From the NCBI GenBank assembly GCA_036676475.1, contig JAKFCU010000117.1:30109-94108 (forward strand): 64,000 nt of DNA, written 5' to 3'. The stretch is from LC029 sp036676475. Its GTDB lineage: Bacteria > Bacillota > Bacilli > Aneurinibacillales > RAOX-1. Shown here in pieces: positions 43,049 through 52,162 of this stretch. A program made the translations under genes and the position numbers. The first letter of the stretch is position 1, and every line of letters starts with the position of its first letter. The notes under the pieces are model-generated. The model was not told where the DNA came from, ran no database searches, and saw only the letters and a list, made by a program, of their open reading frames with translations.

Positions 43049-43875
43049 CTATTCCCCTCTTTTTTGGGATTGGCTTATGGGTCATATTATGCTGGTTTTA
43101 TCCCGTGCTGCTTCATGTTCTCCGTTCGTGTGGGATGTGCAGAATAAATTATCAAGGGGAACAAATCCCTGTTGCCGTTGGTGTCATCATTCCGATCATG
43201 CAGCTATTCGCTATTCCTTGGGCCATCCACGACCAAACGCTTCCTCTTTTGTTATGGCAGACCGTATTTCTTGTTGCTATAGCCTATACAGGGTGGAGGG
43301 ATGATCGTTGGGGGGGCCATGAGGCCAAAGGATTGAAGGGTCATGTTCGTCTTTGGTGGGAACAAGGTACAATCAGTACAGGACTTTGGAAAGCAGCGGT
43401 AGGATCTTTAGTAGCCATGATGATTAGTGTGATGTGGTCGTCCACTGTTTTTGAGGCTGTACTACACTTCTTGCTCGTTGTTTTACTAACCAATTTCATT
43501 AATCTGCTCGATTTAAGGCCAGGGAGAGCAACCAAAGGATTCTTTTTACTTTTTATTCCTCTATTCCTGTTGGGCATGGGAAAGGCATCATTAGTGCTAT
43601 GGCTTCCTGTTGTTTTTTCTGCTGCCTTTCTATTTTTCGATGATGTAAGAGGGAAAATCATGTTAGGTGATACGGGATCGAATAGCTTGGGATTAGCGCT
43701 TGGTTTTTGGATCGTGGTGTATGGTCCCTTGACCCTAAAGTTAGTAGTAGTCATTTTGGCTATCGTGGTCCAAGTTTATGCTGAAAGACGTTCCCTAACC
43801 ATCCTGATTCAAAACACACCTGTGCTTCACTGGATTGACATGTTGGGTCGGAGAGGCGAGAAAAAACCCGGGTAA
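43030..43875 (+). CDS. MraY/WecA-like polyprenyl-phosphate sugar-1-phosphate transferase
   Basis: 281 residues with about nine helices. YTGWRDDRWGGHEAKGLKGH resembles the D-D-x-x-x-x-x-x-K-G-L loop, LTNFINLLDLRPGRATK the NxxNxxDGxDGLA-type Mg-binding loop, and MLGDTGSNSLGLALGFW the MGDTGS region of MraY/WecA. It probably loads a sugar phosphate onto a lipid carrier. A bidirectional terminator overlaps the stop. Confidence 0.82.
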   Translation: MAYSVIAIPLFFGIGLWVILCWFYPVLLHVLRSCGMCRINYQGEQIPVAVGVIIPIMQLFAIPWAIHDQTLPLLLWQTVFLVAIAYTGWRDDRWGGHEAKGLKGHVRLWWEQGTISTGLWKAAVGSLVAMMISVMWSSTVFEAVLHFLLVVLLTNFINLLDLRPGRATKGFFLLFIPLFLLGMGKASLVLWLPVVFSAAFLFFDDVRGKIMLGDTGSNSLGLALGFWIVVYGPLTLKLVVVILAIVVQVYAERRSLTILIQNTPVLHWIDMLGRRGEKKPG

Positions 43876-43903
43876 GTAGAAGTCTACTTTTCCGGGTTTT
43901 TAT
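43860..43903. terminator. Bidirectional terminator after the envelope cluster
   Basis: AAAAACCCGG and CCGGGTTTTT arms enclose an inner GTAGA...TCTAC stem. It lies between convergent genes and includes the stop codon of the upstream one. Confidence 0.88.
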
Positions 43904-44141
43904 TTTGTAACATCAGTTTGTTTTGCTTTTTCTTATCCCGATACACAAAGAAGCCTGCTATAAAAGCAACTCCTATTAGAAACAGGATTAAGCCCCCAAC
44001 CAATTTGAGGACAGGAAATGCTTCATCGCTCGAACTAAAGCTAGTGAAAATAGCATCGCGCATCAAATCCCAACCATAACCAGCCATGATACCGGGAATG
44101 ACGATCACGAGGACAGCCATTAATCTTTGGGTAATAATCAT
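43884..44141 (-). CDS. DUF2627 membrane protein (YqzF-like)
   Basis: 85 residues with two helices (about 5-25 and 44-67), starting MIITQRLMAVLVIVIPGIMAGYGW, which is typical of DUF2627. In Bacillus the gene lies next to bkdR as here. Function unknown. Confidence 0.85.
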   Translation of the reverse strand: MIITQRLMAVLVIVIPGIMAGYGWDLMRDAIFTSFSSSDEAFPVLKLVGGLILFLIGVAFIAGFFVYRDKKKQNKLMLQNKNPEK

Positions 44142-44161
44142 TAAGGCTCACGCTCTTTCAT

Positions 44162-44214
44162 GTACTTATCAGAAAGTATTCTACGCAGAAGTCTGCGCGA
44201 GTAGCTTTCTTTTC
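44162..44214 (+). repeat. Dispersed intergenic repeat, copy 5
   Basis: TACTTATCAGAAAGTATTCT, then a CGCAGA...TCTGCG inner palindrome, and GAGTAGCTTTCTT. Orientation as copies 1 and 2. It lies between divergent DUF2627 and bkdR. Confidence 0.7.
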
Positions 44215-44334
44215 ATTTGATTCCCTTCTATCATAATTAAAAATGTACTGATTGTCCACCTGGTTGATATTTCACGCTCTTCATCCTATGCTAAAGGAAA
44301 GAATCTGCCATTTTTTTTATATCGGAGGAAAAAC

Positions 44335-46056
44335 GTGAAGGAACAGTTTACTGTAAATACCATTTTAGATTCGACTCACGATGCGCTTATTGCTGTCGAC
44401 GAAGAAGGGACCATTACTTTATTTAATCGGTCAGCTGAACGGATTATGGAATTAGATCGGAGTCAAGTTCTAGGTACCAAGGCAAAGGACTCTATACCAA
44501 ATACCAGACTGCACCTTATCTTGCAAAGCGGAGAAATGGAATTGAATCGTGAACAACTTCTTCATAACCACAAGCGAATCATTACCAACCGGATGCCGAT
44601 CCTGGATAGTCAAGGGAAGGTAGTGGGGGCTGTTGCTGTATTTCGTGATATTTCCGATGTCATGGCTTTAGCCGAGCAGATTACGGATCTAAAGGGAGTA
44701 CAAACTTTTCTTGAAGCGATTATCAATTCTTCAGAGGATGCGATCTCGGTAGTAGACTCCCGGGGATATGGGATGATGATTAATCCAGCCTATACCCGTA
44801 TGACGGGATTGACTCCAGAAGATATTATAGGCAAACCGGCTGATGCGGATATTTCCGAAGGGGAAAGTATGCACATGTTAGTGTTGAAAACCCGGAAGCC
44901 TGTTCGAGGCGTTCACATGAAAGTCGGTCCCAAAAAGAAAGATGTGGTGGTTAATGTTGCCCCTGTCATCGTAGATGGTCAATTAAAGGGCAGTGTTGGC
45001 GTTATCCATGATACAACCGAGTTCAAAAAGCTGGCTGAGGAGTTGGCGAAGGCGAAGCGGATCATTCGGACGCTGGAGGCTAAATACACATTTGAAGATA
45101 TTATAGGAATGAGCGAATCCATGCTATTGGCTATCGAACTAGCCAGGAAAGCTGCCCTTACTCCGGCAACGGTACTCTTGAGGGGTGAGTCAGGGACAGG
45201 GAAGGAATTGTTTGCCCATGCCATTCATAACGAAAGCAATCGAAAGTATAGTCAATTTATTCGGGTAAATTGTGCCTCCATAGCAGATCAATTATTAGAG
45301 AGTGAATTGTTTGGATATGAGGAAGGAGCATTCACAGGGGCAAGAAAAGGAGGGAAAAGAGGGCTTTTTGAAGAGGCAAGCGATGGAACCATTTTTCTCG
45401 ATGAAATTGGGGAAATGTCCATGAATACGCAAGCAAAGCTTCTTCGGGTGCTTCAAGAGAAGGAAATTATCCGTGTAGGCGGTACAAAGGCTATTTCAGT
45501 GGATGTGAGGATTATTGCAGCAACCCATGTGAATTTAGAAAAGGCGATTCAACAGGGAAGCTTTAGAGAAGATCTCTATTATCGATTAAATATGATGCCG
45601 ATTATTATTCCTCCTTTGAGATATCGAAACCAGGATATTCTTCCTCTTTCTCTTCACTTGGTTCGCAAATATAATCAGGAATATGGGAGAGCGGTTTTAG
45701 AGCTCAATCCAGAGGCCTTAATGAAGTTGCAAAATTATCATTGGCCAGGAAATGTCCGGGAGTTAGAGAATGTTCTAGGTCGATCCATTATTAATATGAG
45801 GTTTTCCGAATCGACTATACATGTTCATCATTTGCCGGATTTACTTCTCTCTCAACCTAGAATGGATATCGGAATCCCAACATCAAGATTGGAAGATCGT
45901 TTAGAGAAGCTATCGGATATCATCCACCGGGTGGAAAGAGAAATTATTCAACGAGTTTATCTAGAGACAGGAAATAATAAAACAGAAACAGCTAAAAGAT
46001 TGGGTCTATCGGTACGAAACCTATACTATAAATTGGAGAAATATGAATTAATGTAA
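44335..46056 (+). CDS. bkdR: BkdR, sigma-54-dependent activator of the bkd operon
   Basis: 573 residues from GTG 44335 with GGAGG upstream. Two PAS domains (about 8-115 and 125-235) precede the AAA+ domain with Walker A GESGTGKE (about 284-291), the sigma-54 contact motif GAFTGA (about 331-336) and Walker B-type GTIFLDEIG, and end in a Fis-type helix-turn-helix (KTETAKRLGLSVRNLYYKLEKYEL). It precedes a sigma-54 promoter, so it should activate the branched-chain catabolic genes. Confidence 0.93.
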   Translation: MKEQFTVNTILDSTHDALIAVDEEGTITLFNRSAERIMELDRSQVLGTKAKDSIPNTRLHLILQSGEMELNREQLLHNHKRIITNRMPILDSQGKVVGAVAVFRDISDVMALAEQITDLKGVQTFLEAIINSSEDAISVVDSRGYGMMINPAYTRMTGLTPEDIIGKPADADISEGESMHMLVLKTRKPVRGVHMKVGPKKKDVVVNVAPVIVDGQLKGSVGVIHDTTEFKKLAEELAKAKRIIRTLEAKYTFEDIIGMSESMLLAIELARKAALTPATVLLRGESGTGKELFAHAIHNESNRKYSQFIRVNCASIADQLLESELFGYEEGAFTGARKGGKRGLFEEASDGTIFLDEIGEMSMNTQAKLLRVLQEKEIIRVGGTKAISVDVRIIAATHVNLEKAIQQGSFREDLYYRLNMMPIIIPPLRYRNQDILPLSLHLVRKYNQEYGRAVLELNPEALMKLQNYHWPGNVRELENVLGRSIINMRFSESTIHVHHLPDLLLSQPRMDIGIPTSRLEDRLEKLSDIIHRVEREIIQRVYLETGNNKTETAKRLGLSVRNLYYKLEKYELM

Positions 46057-46100
46057 AATCATATGCTTTTTTCAACAGTGATAAATCGGTTTTGCAAAAT

Positions 46101-46141
46101 GGTTCCTGCAATAAATTGCAGGAACCATGCAATTTATTGCA
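46101..46141 (+). promoter_or_regulatory. Palindromic upstream activator sites for BkdR
   Basis: TGCAATAAATTGCA (46107-46120), extended by GGTTCC/GGAACC arms to 46101-46126, is followed by TGCAATTTATTGCA (46128-46141). The two near-identical palindromes lie 55-95 bases before the sigma-54 promoter, where enhancer sites for BkdR are expected. No T run is present, so they are not a bkdR terminator. Confidence 0.65.
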
Positions 46142-46193
46142 CGGTCATATCACCTTTTCCGTTTATTTACAGTTAAACGCTTACATATGGCAT

Positions 46194-46209
46194 TGGCATG
46201 ATCTTTGCT
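46194..46209 (+). promoter_or_regulatory. Sigma-54 (-24/-12) promoter of the bkd operon
   Basis: TGGCATGATCTTTGCT matches TGGCAC-N5-TTGCW with the GG and GC dinucleotides ten bases apart (46195-46196 and 46207-46208). It reads into the ptb remnant and the bkd genes. Confidence 0.85.
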
Positions 46210-46419
46210 TATTACATAGGTGCCTCTGCTTTGTATAAATCGATGGTTTATTTTGCCGGGTCTAGAGTGGGAGGCGTGATCGCCGGAGCCAAAGCACCGA
46301 TCATTTTGACTTCACGGGCGGATACTCATGAATCCAAGCTGTATTCAATTGCCCTAGCCTGTATCGTCGCCGTTCAGAGCTATGAGCAAGGAATCATAAG
46401 ACGATTGATTCATATTTAA
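46198..46419 (+). pseudogene. ptb: Truncated phosphate butyryltransferase (ptb/yqiS) remnant
   Basis: The 73-codon frame contains ALYKSMVYFAGSRVGGVIAG and AKAPIILTSRADTHESKLYS, the conserved C-terminal region of Ptb (usual length about 300). The N-terminal three quarters are missing and the frame begins inside the sigma-54 promoter. No start with a good ribosome site is seen. An internal deletion joining the promoter to the 3' part is likely. Confidence 0.8.
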
Positions 46420-46433
46420 AGGGGAAATGAAAT

Positions 46434-47525
46434 ATGATTTTTAAATATCTTGAGAGATATGATTATGAACAACTCGTGTTTTGTCAAGATAAAAATTCCG
46501 GCTTAAAGGCCATTATTGCCATTCATGATACCACATTAGGTCCGGCCTTAGGCGGAACCCGGATGTGGACCTATGCCAACGAAGAAGAAGCGATTGTTGA
46601 CGCTCTTCGCCTAGCCAGAGGCATGAGTTATAAGGCGGCATGTGCGGGGCTGAACCTTGGAGGAGGTAAGACTGTCATCATTGGAGATCCTCGCAAGGAT
46701 AAGAACGAAGAATTGTTTCGCGCCTTCGGCCGTTATATCCAAGGGTTAAATGGTCGCTATATCACCGCGGAAGATGTGGGAACGACGGTGGCTGATATGG
46801 ATTTAATACATATGGAAACCGAGTTTGTCACGGGGGTATCCCCTGCTTTCGGAAGCAGCGGAAATCCTTCTCCTGTTACAGCATATGGCGTATACCGCGG
46901 CATGAAGGCAGCGGCCCATGAAGCGTTTGGTTCGGACAATTTGCAAGGGAAAACCGTGGCTGTCCAAGGAGTGGGAAACGTAGCGTACAATCTTTGCCGG
47001 TATCTTCATGAAGAAGGTGCCAAGCTGATTGTTAGCGACATTAACGCTGATAATGTGAATCGTGCGGTTCAGGAATTTGGCGCAAAAGCGGTTGGCATAC
47101 ATGAGATTTATGGGGTGGACTGTGACATTTTTTCACCCTGTGCATTAGGGGCGATCATTAACGATGATACGGTTCCCCAACTGAAAGCGAAAGTGATTGC
47201 AGGAGCTGCCAATAATCAGCTGAAGGAAGAACGGCATGGAGATCTCATAACAGAAATGGGGATTGCCTATGCTCCGGATTATGTGATTAATGCTGGTGGT
47301 TTGATTAACGTGGCAGATGAACTGCTTGGCTATAACCGGGAAAGAGCACTAAAAAAAGTGGAAACCATTTACGATAACATTCGAAAGGTGTTTGATATCG
47401 CGAAAAGGGATGGAATTCCAACCTATAAAGCAGCTGATCGAATGGCAGAAGAAAGAATTGCCTCGATCCAGAAATCACGGAGCATGTTTTTGCGTAATGA
47501 AAAAAATGTGTTGAATCGAAAGTAG
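46434..47525 (+). CDS. bcd: Leucine/branched-chain amino acid dehydrogenase
   Basis: 363 residues with AAGGGG upstream of ATG 46434. GPALGGTRMWTYANEEEAIVDALRLARGMSYKAACAGLNLGGGK holds the catalytic lysines, and GVGNVAYNLCRYLHEEGAKLIVSDI is the NAD-binding fold. It deaminates leucine, isoleucine and valine to 2-oxo acids, which feed the dehydrogenase complex encoded downstream. Confidence 0.97.
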   Translation: MIFKYLERYDYEQLVFCQDKNSGLKAIIAIHDTTLGPALGGTRMWTYANEEEAIVDALRLARGMSYKAACAGLNLGGGKTVIIGDPRKDKNEELFRAFGRYIQGLNGRYITAEDVGTTVADMDLIHMETEFVTGVSPAFGSSGNPSPVTAYGVYRGMKAAAHEAFGSDNLQGKTVAVQGVGNVAYNLCRYLHEEGAKLIVSDINADNVNRAVQEFGAKAVGIHEIYGVDCDIFSPCALGAIINDDTVPQLKAKVIAGAANNQLKEERHGDLITEMGIAYAPDYVINAGGLINVADELLGYNRERALKKVETIYDNIRKVFDIAKRDGIPTYKAADRMAEERIASIQKSRSMFLRNEKNVLNRK

Positions 47526-47569
47526 CCATTCATTCATTTTGCGTGGAAAGAGGAGTGAAAAATGAGGAT

Positions 47570-48676
47570 ATGCGGACGACGTATCGGTTGCTAGTCATTA
47601 ACCCAGGTTCTACCTCTACCAAGATAGGGATTTACGACAATGAAAAATGCATTATTGAAGACACGTTGAGGCACGAAACGGATGCGCTCAGTCGATTTCC
47701 ACGCATTATGGATCAATATGCCTTTCGCAAGAAGGTGATCCTGGATACGCTTCATGAAAAGGGCATGAATGTCACTAAGTTGAATGCCATCGTGGGACGT
47801 GGGGGTGTCTTGCGCCCCATCCCAGGAGGTACTTATGAAGTTAATGACCTCATGCTTGAGGATTTGCGTACGGCTCAGTTTGGAGAGCATGCATCGAATT
47901 TAGGGGCGATTATCGCTTACGAAATCGCCTCCCAACTTCATATCCCCGCGTATATTGTGGATCCAGTCGTGGTGGATGAACTCGAAGACGTGGCAAGAAT
48001 CTCCGGTTCCCCACTGTTTGAGCGAAAAAGTATTTTCCACGCTCTTAACCAGAAGGCGGTAGCCAGAAGAGTTGCGCTGGAGTTCGGGAAAAGCTACGAA
48101 ACCATGCGTGCGATTGTGGTTCATATGGGAGGCGGTATTTCCGTTGGGGTTCACCAGCATGGAAGGGTCATTGATGTCAATGACGGATTAGGGGGAGAGG
48201 GGCCTTTTTCACCGGAAAGGGCAGGAACCGTACCCGTCGGGGATTTAGTAAAGTTATGCTATTCGGGAACATACAGTCAAAATGAGGTCATGAAACTTTT
48301 GGTTGGTCAAGGTGGATTGACAGGTTATTTGGGAACCAATGATGCGTGCGAAGTAGAAGCAAGGATTGCTTCCTCTGACCTGCAGGCAAAGCTCATCTAT
48401 GATGCGATGGCTTATCAGGTGGCCAAAGAGATCGGGGCAGCAGCCACCGTGCTTGATGGCGTAATTGATGTCATCATACTGACGGGAGGACTCGCTTATG
48501 GCCAGGATTTCGTGAAAAAAATTATGGGAAGAATTAGTTGGATCAGTGAAGTGCGAGTGGTTCCCGGCGAAAATGAGCTTCAGGCTTTGGCTGAGGGCGG
48601 GCTTCGGGTGTTGCGCCAAGTGGAGCAAGCAAAGATTTATTCGATTAATCGAATAGTTGAGGCTATAGAATCATAG
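47570..48676 (+). CDS. buk: Butyrate kinase
   Basis: 368 residues from ATG 47570; in-frame GTG codons at 47543 and 47555 are alternatives because the GAGGAG site lies 14 bases before the ATG. LVINPGSTSTKIGIYDNEK is the phosphate-1 motif of the acetate/butyrate kinase ASKHA family, and GGISVGVHQHGRVIDVNDGLGGEGPFSPERAG is typical of Buk. It forms ATP and a branched carboxylic acid from the acyl phosphate made by Ptb, whose own gene here is broken. Confidence 0.94.
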   Translation: MRTTYRLLVINPGSTSTKIGIYDNEKCIIEDTLRHETDALSRFPRIMDQYAFRKKVILDTLHEKGMNVTKLNAIVGRGGVLRPIPGGTYEVNDLMLEDLRTAQFGEHASNLGAIIAYEIASQLHIPAYIVDPVVVDELEDVARISGSPLFERKSIFHALNQKAVARRVALEFGKSYETMRAIVVHMGGGISVGVHQHGRVIDVNDGLGGEGPFSPERAGTVPVGDLVKLCYSGTYSQNEVMKLLVGQGGLTGYLGTNDACEVEARIASSDLQAKLIYDAMAYQVAKEIGAAATVLDGVIDVIILTGGLAYGQDFVKKIMGRISWISEVRVVPGENELQALAEGGLRVLRQVEQAKIYSINRIVEAIES

Positions 48677-48689
48677 TGAGGTGTTGGGG

Positions 48690-50114
48690 ATGTCGGCAAA
48701 TGAATTTGACTTAATTGTCCTTGGAGCAGGTACAGGCGGTTATGTCGCAGCGATCCGTGCTACTCAGCTGGGGATGAAGGTAGCTGTAGTGGAGAGAGAT
48801 AAACTAGGTGGAACATGCCTGCATCGGGGATGCATCCCCAGTAAAGCTCTTCTGCGTTCCGCCGAAGTTTACCATACCATGTCCCGAGGCTATGAATTTG
48901 GTGTGGAAGCAACGGAGCTGGCCATTAATTTTGCCAAGATGCAAGAACGAAAGCAAAAGATTGTAGATCAACTCCATAAGGGAATCCAACATTTAATGAA
49001 AAAGGGGAATATCACCGTTTTTCAGGGAGAAGGTCGAATTATGGGACCATCCATCTTTTCGCCGCAAGCAGGTGCGGTGGCTGTTACTCGTAAAGATGGT
49101 GATTCGGAAATTCTGGTGCCCAAGTTTCTGCTCATTGCGACGGGATCAAGGCCTCGGACGCTTCCAGGGCTGGAAGCGGATGGGGAGTATGTATTGACGA
49201 GTGATGAGGCACTGCAGCTCGAAAGCCTGCCTCAATCGATTCTCATTGTCGGTGGGGGAGTGATCGGAATCGAATGGGCTTCCTTGCTCAATGATCTAGG
49301 GGTGGATGTGGAAATCATAGAGTTTGCTGACCGAATATTACCGTTAGAGGACATTGAGATTAGCAAAGAGATGACCCGCCTGTTGAAAAAGCGCAAAATC
49401 AAAATACATACCGGAGCAAAAGTTCTTCCAGAATCTATAGTTAAAGAGAACAGTAAAGTGACGATACAGGCGGAAAAGAATGGTTCACCTATACAATTTC
49501 AAGCGGAGAAGCTGCTTGTTTCAGTAGGGCGTGCTGCTAATGTAGAGAATATTGGGTTGAATAATACGGAGTCCAAGGTAGAGCGAGGTGTCATTTCCGT
49601 AAATGAACATTTCCAGACAGCTGAATCCCATATTTATGCGATTGGGGATGTCATTGGAGGATTGCAGCTAGCCCATGTCGCATCTCACGAAGGAATAGTA
49701 GCGGTGGAACACATGGCAGGATTAAAGCCTCATCCGCTCAATTACAGTCAAGTGCCTAAAGTTACCTATAGTCGTCCAGAAGTGGCAAGTGTAGGATTTC
49801 ATGAACAAGAAGCAAAGGAAAAGGGATATCAGGTAAAAACTGGGGTATTTCCATTCCGGGCAATCGGAAAAGCGTTGATTTTCGGGGAGGTCGATGGATT
49901 TGTCAAATTGGTTGTAGATGAACAGACGGATGACCTGCTTGGCGTTCACATGATTGGTCCGCATGTGTCGGATTTAATCGCAGAAGGAGCGTTAGCCCGC
50001 GTTCTCGATGCTACCCCATGGGAAATCAGCCATACGATCCACCCGCACCCCACCTTGTCCGAAATCATGGGAGAAGCAGCCCTAGCTGTTGAGGGAAAAG
50101 CGATCCACACCTAG
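48690..50114 (+). CDS. lpdV: Dihydrolipoyl dehydrogenase (E3) of the bkd complex
   Basis: 474 residues from ATG 48690. The FAD motif LGAGTGGYVAAIRATQLG, redox-active GGTCLHRGCIPSK (Cys pair), NAD motif GGGVIGIEWAS, and the C-terminal interface HPHPTLSE with the active His-Glu pair are intact. It reoxidises the lipoyl group of BkdB. Confidence 0.96.
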   Translation: MSANEFDLIVLGAGTGGYVAAIRATQLGMKVAVVERDKLGGTCLHRGCIPSKALLRSAEVYHTMSRGYEFGVEATELAINFAKMQERKQKIVDQLHKGIQHLMKKGNITVFQGEGRIMGPSIFSPQAGAVAVTRKDGDSEILVPKFLLIATGSRPRTLPGLEADGEYVLTSDEALQLESLPQSILIVGGGVIGIEWASLLNDLGVDVEIIEFADRILPLEDIEISKEMTRLLKKRKIKIHTGAKVLPESIVKENSKVTIQAEKNGSPIQFQAEKLLVSVGRAANVENIGLNNTESKVERGVISVNEHFQTAESHIYAIGDVIGGLQLAHVASHEGIVAVEHMAGLKPHPLNYSQVPKVTYSRPEVASVGFHEQEAKEKGYQVKTGVFPFRAIGKALIFGEVDGFVKLVVDEQTDDLLGVHMIGPHVSDLIAEGALARVLDATPWEISHTIHPHPTLSEIMGEAALAVEGKAIHT

Positions 50115-50153
50115 TGGAAGATTCGCAAAATAGTTGATGAAGGGGGATTCACG

Positions 50154-51152
50154 ATGACGGAGAATAGACATCAAGCACTAGGGCTATCCGATCAGCAAGT
50201 GTTGGGTATATATTACTATATGCTCCTGGTGCGAAAAGTCGATGAGCGCATGTGGCTGTTGAATCGAGCCGGAAAAATTCCGTTTGTTATTTCTTGTCAA
50301 GGACAGGAGGCGGCTCAGGTCGGTGCTGCTTTTGCCTTTGATAAAACGAAGGATTATCTTTGCCCCTATTATCGGGATATGGGGGTCGTTACGGTTTTTG
50401 GCATGACGGCTCAGGATCTTATGCTGTCCGCCTTCGCGAAAGCGGAAGACCCTAATAGTGGCGGCCGGCAAATGCCAGGGCACTTTGGGGGAAGAAAATA
50501 TCGGATTCTTACAGGATCAAGCCCGGTTACCACGCAAGTCCCTCATGCCGTTGGCATGGCTTTGGCCGGAAGGATGGAAGGAAAAGATCTTGCTGTTTTT
50601 ACTTCATTTGGAGAAGGTTCAAGCAATCAGGGGGATTTTCATGAAGGAGCCAATTTTGCCGGTGTTCATAAGCTTCCTGTGATTTTCTTTTGTGAAAATA
50701 ATAAATATGCTATTTCGGTTCCCCTTTCTAAGCAAGTAGCATGCGAGAGCATTGCTGATCGGGCCAAAGGCTATGGCTTTCCTGGCGTAAGCGTGAATGG
50801 AAATGATCCATTGGAAGTCTATCAATTCACAAAGAAAGCGGTGGATCGGGCAAGAAGAGGTGAAGGTCCAACTTTGATTGAAGCCGTAACCTATCGTCTA
50901 GTCCCACACTCTAGCGATGATGATGATCGTGCTTACCGTTCGCGTGAAGAGGTAAATGAGGCAAAGAGAAAAGATCCGATTCTGCTTTTTTATAAGTACT
51001 TAAAAGACGTCGGCGTAATGGATGAACAAACCGAAAAGGAAATTCATGATCGGGTAGCTCGTGAAGTTGAAGCGGGAACTGAATATGCGGAAAATGCTCC
51101 ATACCCAGCGCCTGAAAGTACATTAACCCATGTGTACAAAGAGAGCAGATAG
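50154..51152 (+). CDS. bkdAA: Branched-chain 2-oxo acid dehydrogenase E1 alpha
   Basis: 332 residues. The thiamine diphosphate binding stretch GEGSSNQGDFHEGANFAGVHKLPVIFFCENNKYAIS and the phosphorylation-loop-like HSSDDDDRAYRS are typical. With E1 beta it decarboxylates the 2-oxo acids of leucine, valine and isoleucine, supplying primers for iso/anteiso fatty acids. Confidence 0.96.
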   Translation: MTENRHQALGLSDQQVLGIYYYMLLVRKVDERMWLLNRAGKIPFVISCQGQEAAQVGAAFAFDKTKDYLCPYYRDMGVVTVFGMTAQDLMLSAFAKAEDPNSGGRQMPGHFGGRKYRILTGSSPVTTQVPHAVGMALAGRMEGKDLAVFTSFGEGSSNQGDFHEGANFAGVHKLPVIFFCENNKYAISVPLSKQVACESIADRAKGYGFPGVSVNGNDPLEVYQFTKKAVDRARRGEGPTLIEAVTYRLVPHSSDDDDRAYRSREEVNEAKRKDPILLFYKYLKDVGVMDEQTEKEIHDRVAREVEAGTEYAENAPYPAPESTLTHVYKESR

Positions 51153-51164
51153 GAGGATGAACGA

Positions 51165-52148
51165 ATGGCCATAATCTCATATATTGATGCGGTAACACAA
51201 GCGCTTCGGGAAGAAATGCAGCGCGATAAAAGAGTGTTTGTGTTAGGAGAAGATGTAGGGGTTCGCGGGGGGGTATTTCGTGCGACACAGGGACTCTATG
51301 AGGAATTTGGAGAACAGCGGGTCATCGATACTCCATTGGCTGAATCTGCGATTGCCGGTGTGGCCATTGGAGCAGCTGCCTATGGAATGAGACCTGTCGC
51401 GGAAATGCAATTTGCTGATTTCATTATGCCTGCAGTCAATCAGATTGTGAGTGAAGCAGCTAAAATGAGGTATCGTTCCAATGCCGATTGGCACTGTCCG
51501 TTAGTCATTCGTGCGCCTTATGGCGGCGGGGTTCACGGAGCCCTTTATCATTCGCAAAGCGTGGAGGCGATGTTCTGCAATACACCGGGCTTAAAGGTCG
51601 TTGCACCGTCGACTCCTTATGATGTCAAGGGGCTGCTAAAAGCAGCGATACGAGATGAGGATCCCGTACTCTTCTTTGAACACAAGCGTTGCTATCGGTT
51701 AATAAAAGGGGAAGTTCCCGAGGCGGACTATGAGGTTCCAATCGGAAAGGCAGACGTAAAGCGGGAAGGAGAGGATATTACGGTGATCTCTTACGGCTTA
51801 ACGCTCCATTTTGCCCTTCAAGCAGCTGAAAAGTTGGCGGCGGATGGATATAGTGTTCACGTCTTGGATCTGCGCACCTTATACCCATTAGATAAAGAAT
51901 CCATCGTAGAAGCAGCCAGAAAGACGGGAAAGGTTCTGATCATTCATGAAGATAACAAGGAAGGCGGCTTGGGGGCAGAAGTATCTGCTGTGATTGCTGA
52001 GGAATGTCTGTTTGAGCTGGATGCTCCCATAAAGCGTCTTTGCGGTCCTGATGTGCCAGCTATGCCTTATAGTCCGCCGATGGAAAAGTTCTTTATGCTG
52101 AGTCCGGATAAAGTCTATCAAGCTATGAAAGAACTTGCACAATTTTAA
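51165..52148 (+). CDS. bkdAB: Branched-chain 2-oxo acid dehydrogenase E1 beta
   Basis: 327 residues. GEDVGVRGGVFRATQGLYEEFG, RVIDTPLAESAIAGVAIGAA and RAPYGGGVHGALYHSQSVEA are characteristic of the E1 beta family. It starts 12 bases after E1 alpha, with AGGAGG upstream. Confidence 0.97.
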   Translation: MAIISYIDAVTQALREEMQRDKRVFVLGEDVGVRGGVFRATQGLYEEFGEQRVIDTPLAESAIAGVAIGAAAYGMRPVAEMQFADFIMPAVNQIVSEAAKMRYRSNADWHCPLVIRAPYGGGVHGALYHSQSVEAMFCNTPGLKVVAPSTPYDVKGLLKAAIRDEDPVLFFEHKRCYRLIKGEVPEADYEVPIGKADVKREGEDITVISYGLTLHFALQAAEKLAADGYSVHVLDLRTLYPLDKESIVEAARKTGKVLIIHEDNKEGGLGAEVSAVIAEECLFELDAPIKRLCGPDVPAMPYSPPMEKFFMLSPDKVYQAMKELAQF

Positions 52149-52162
52149 TCGAGGAGGATGCT

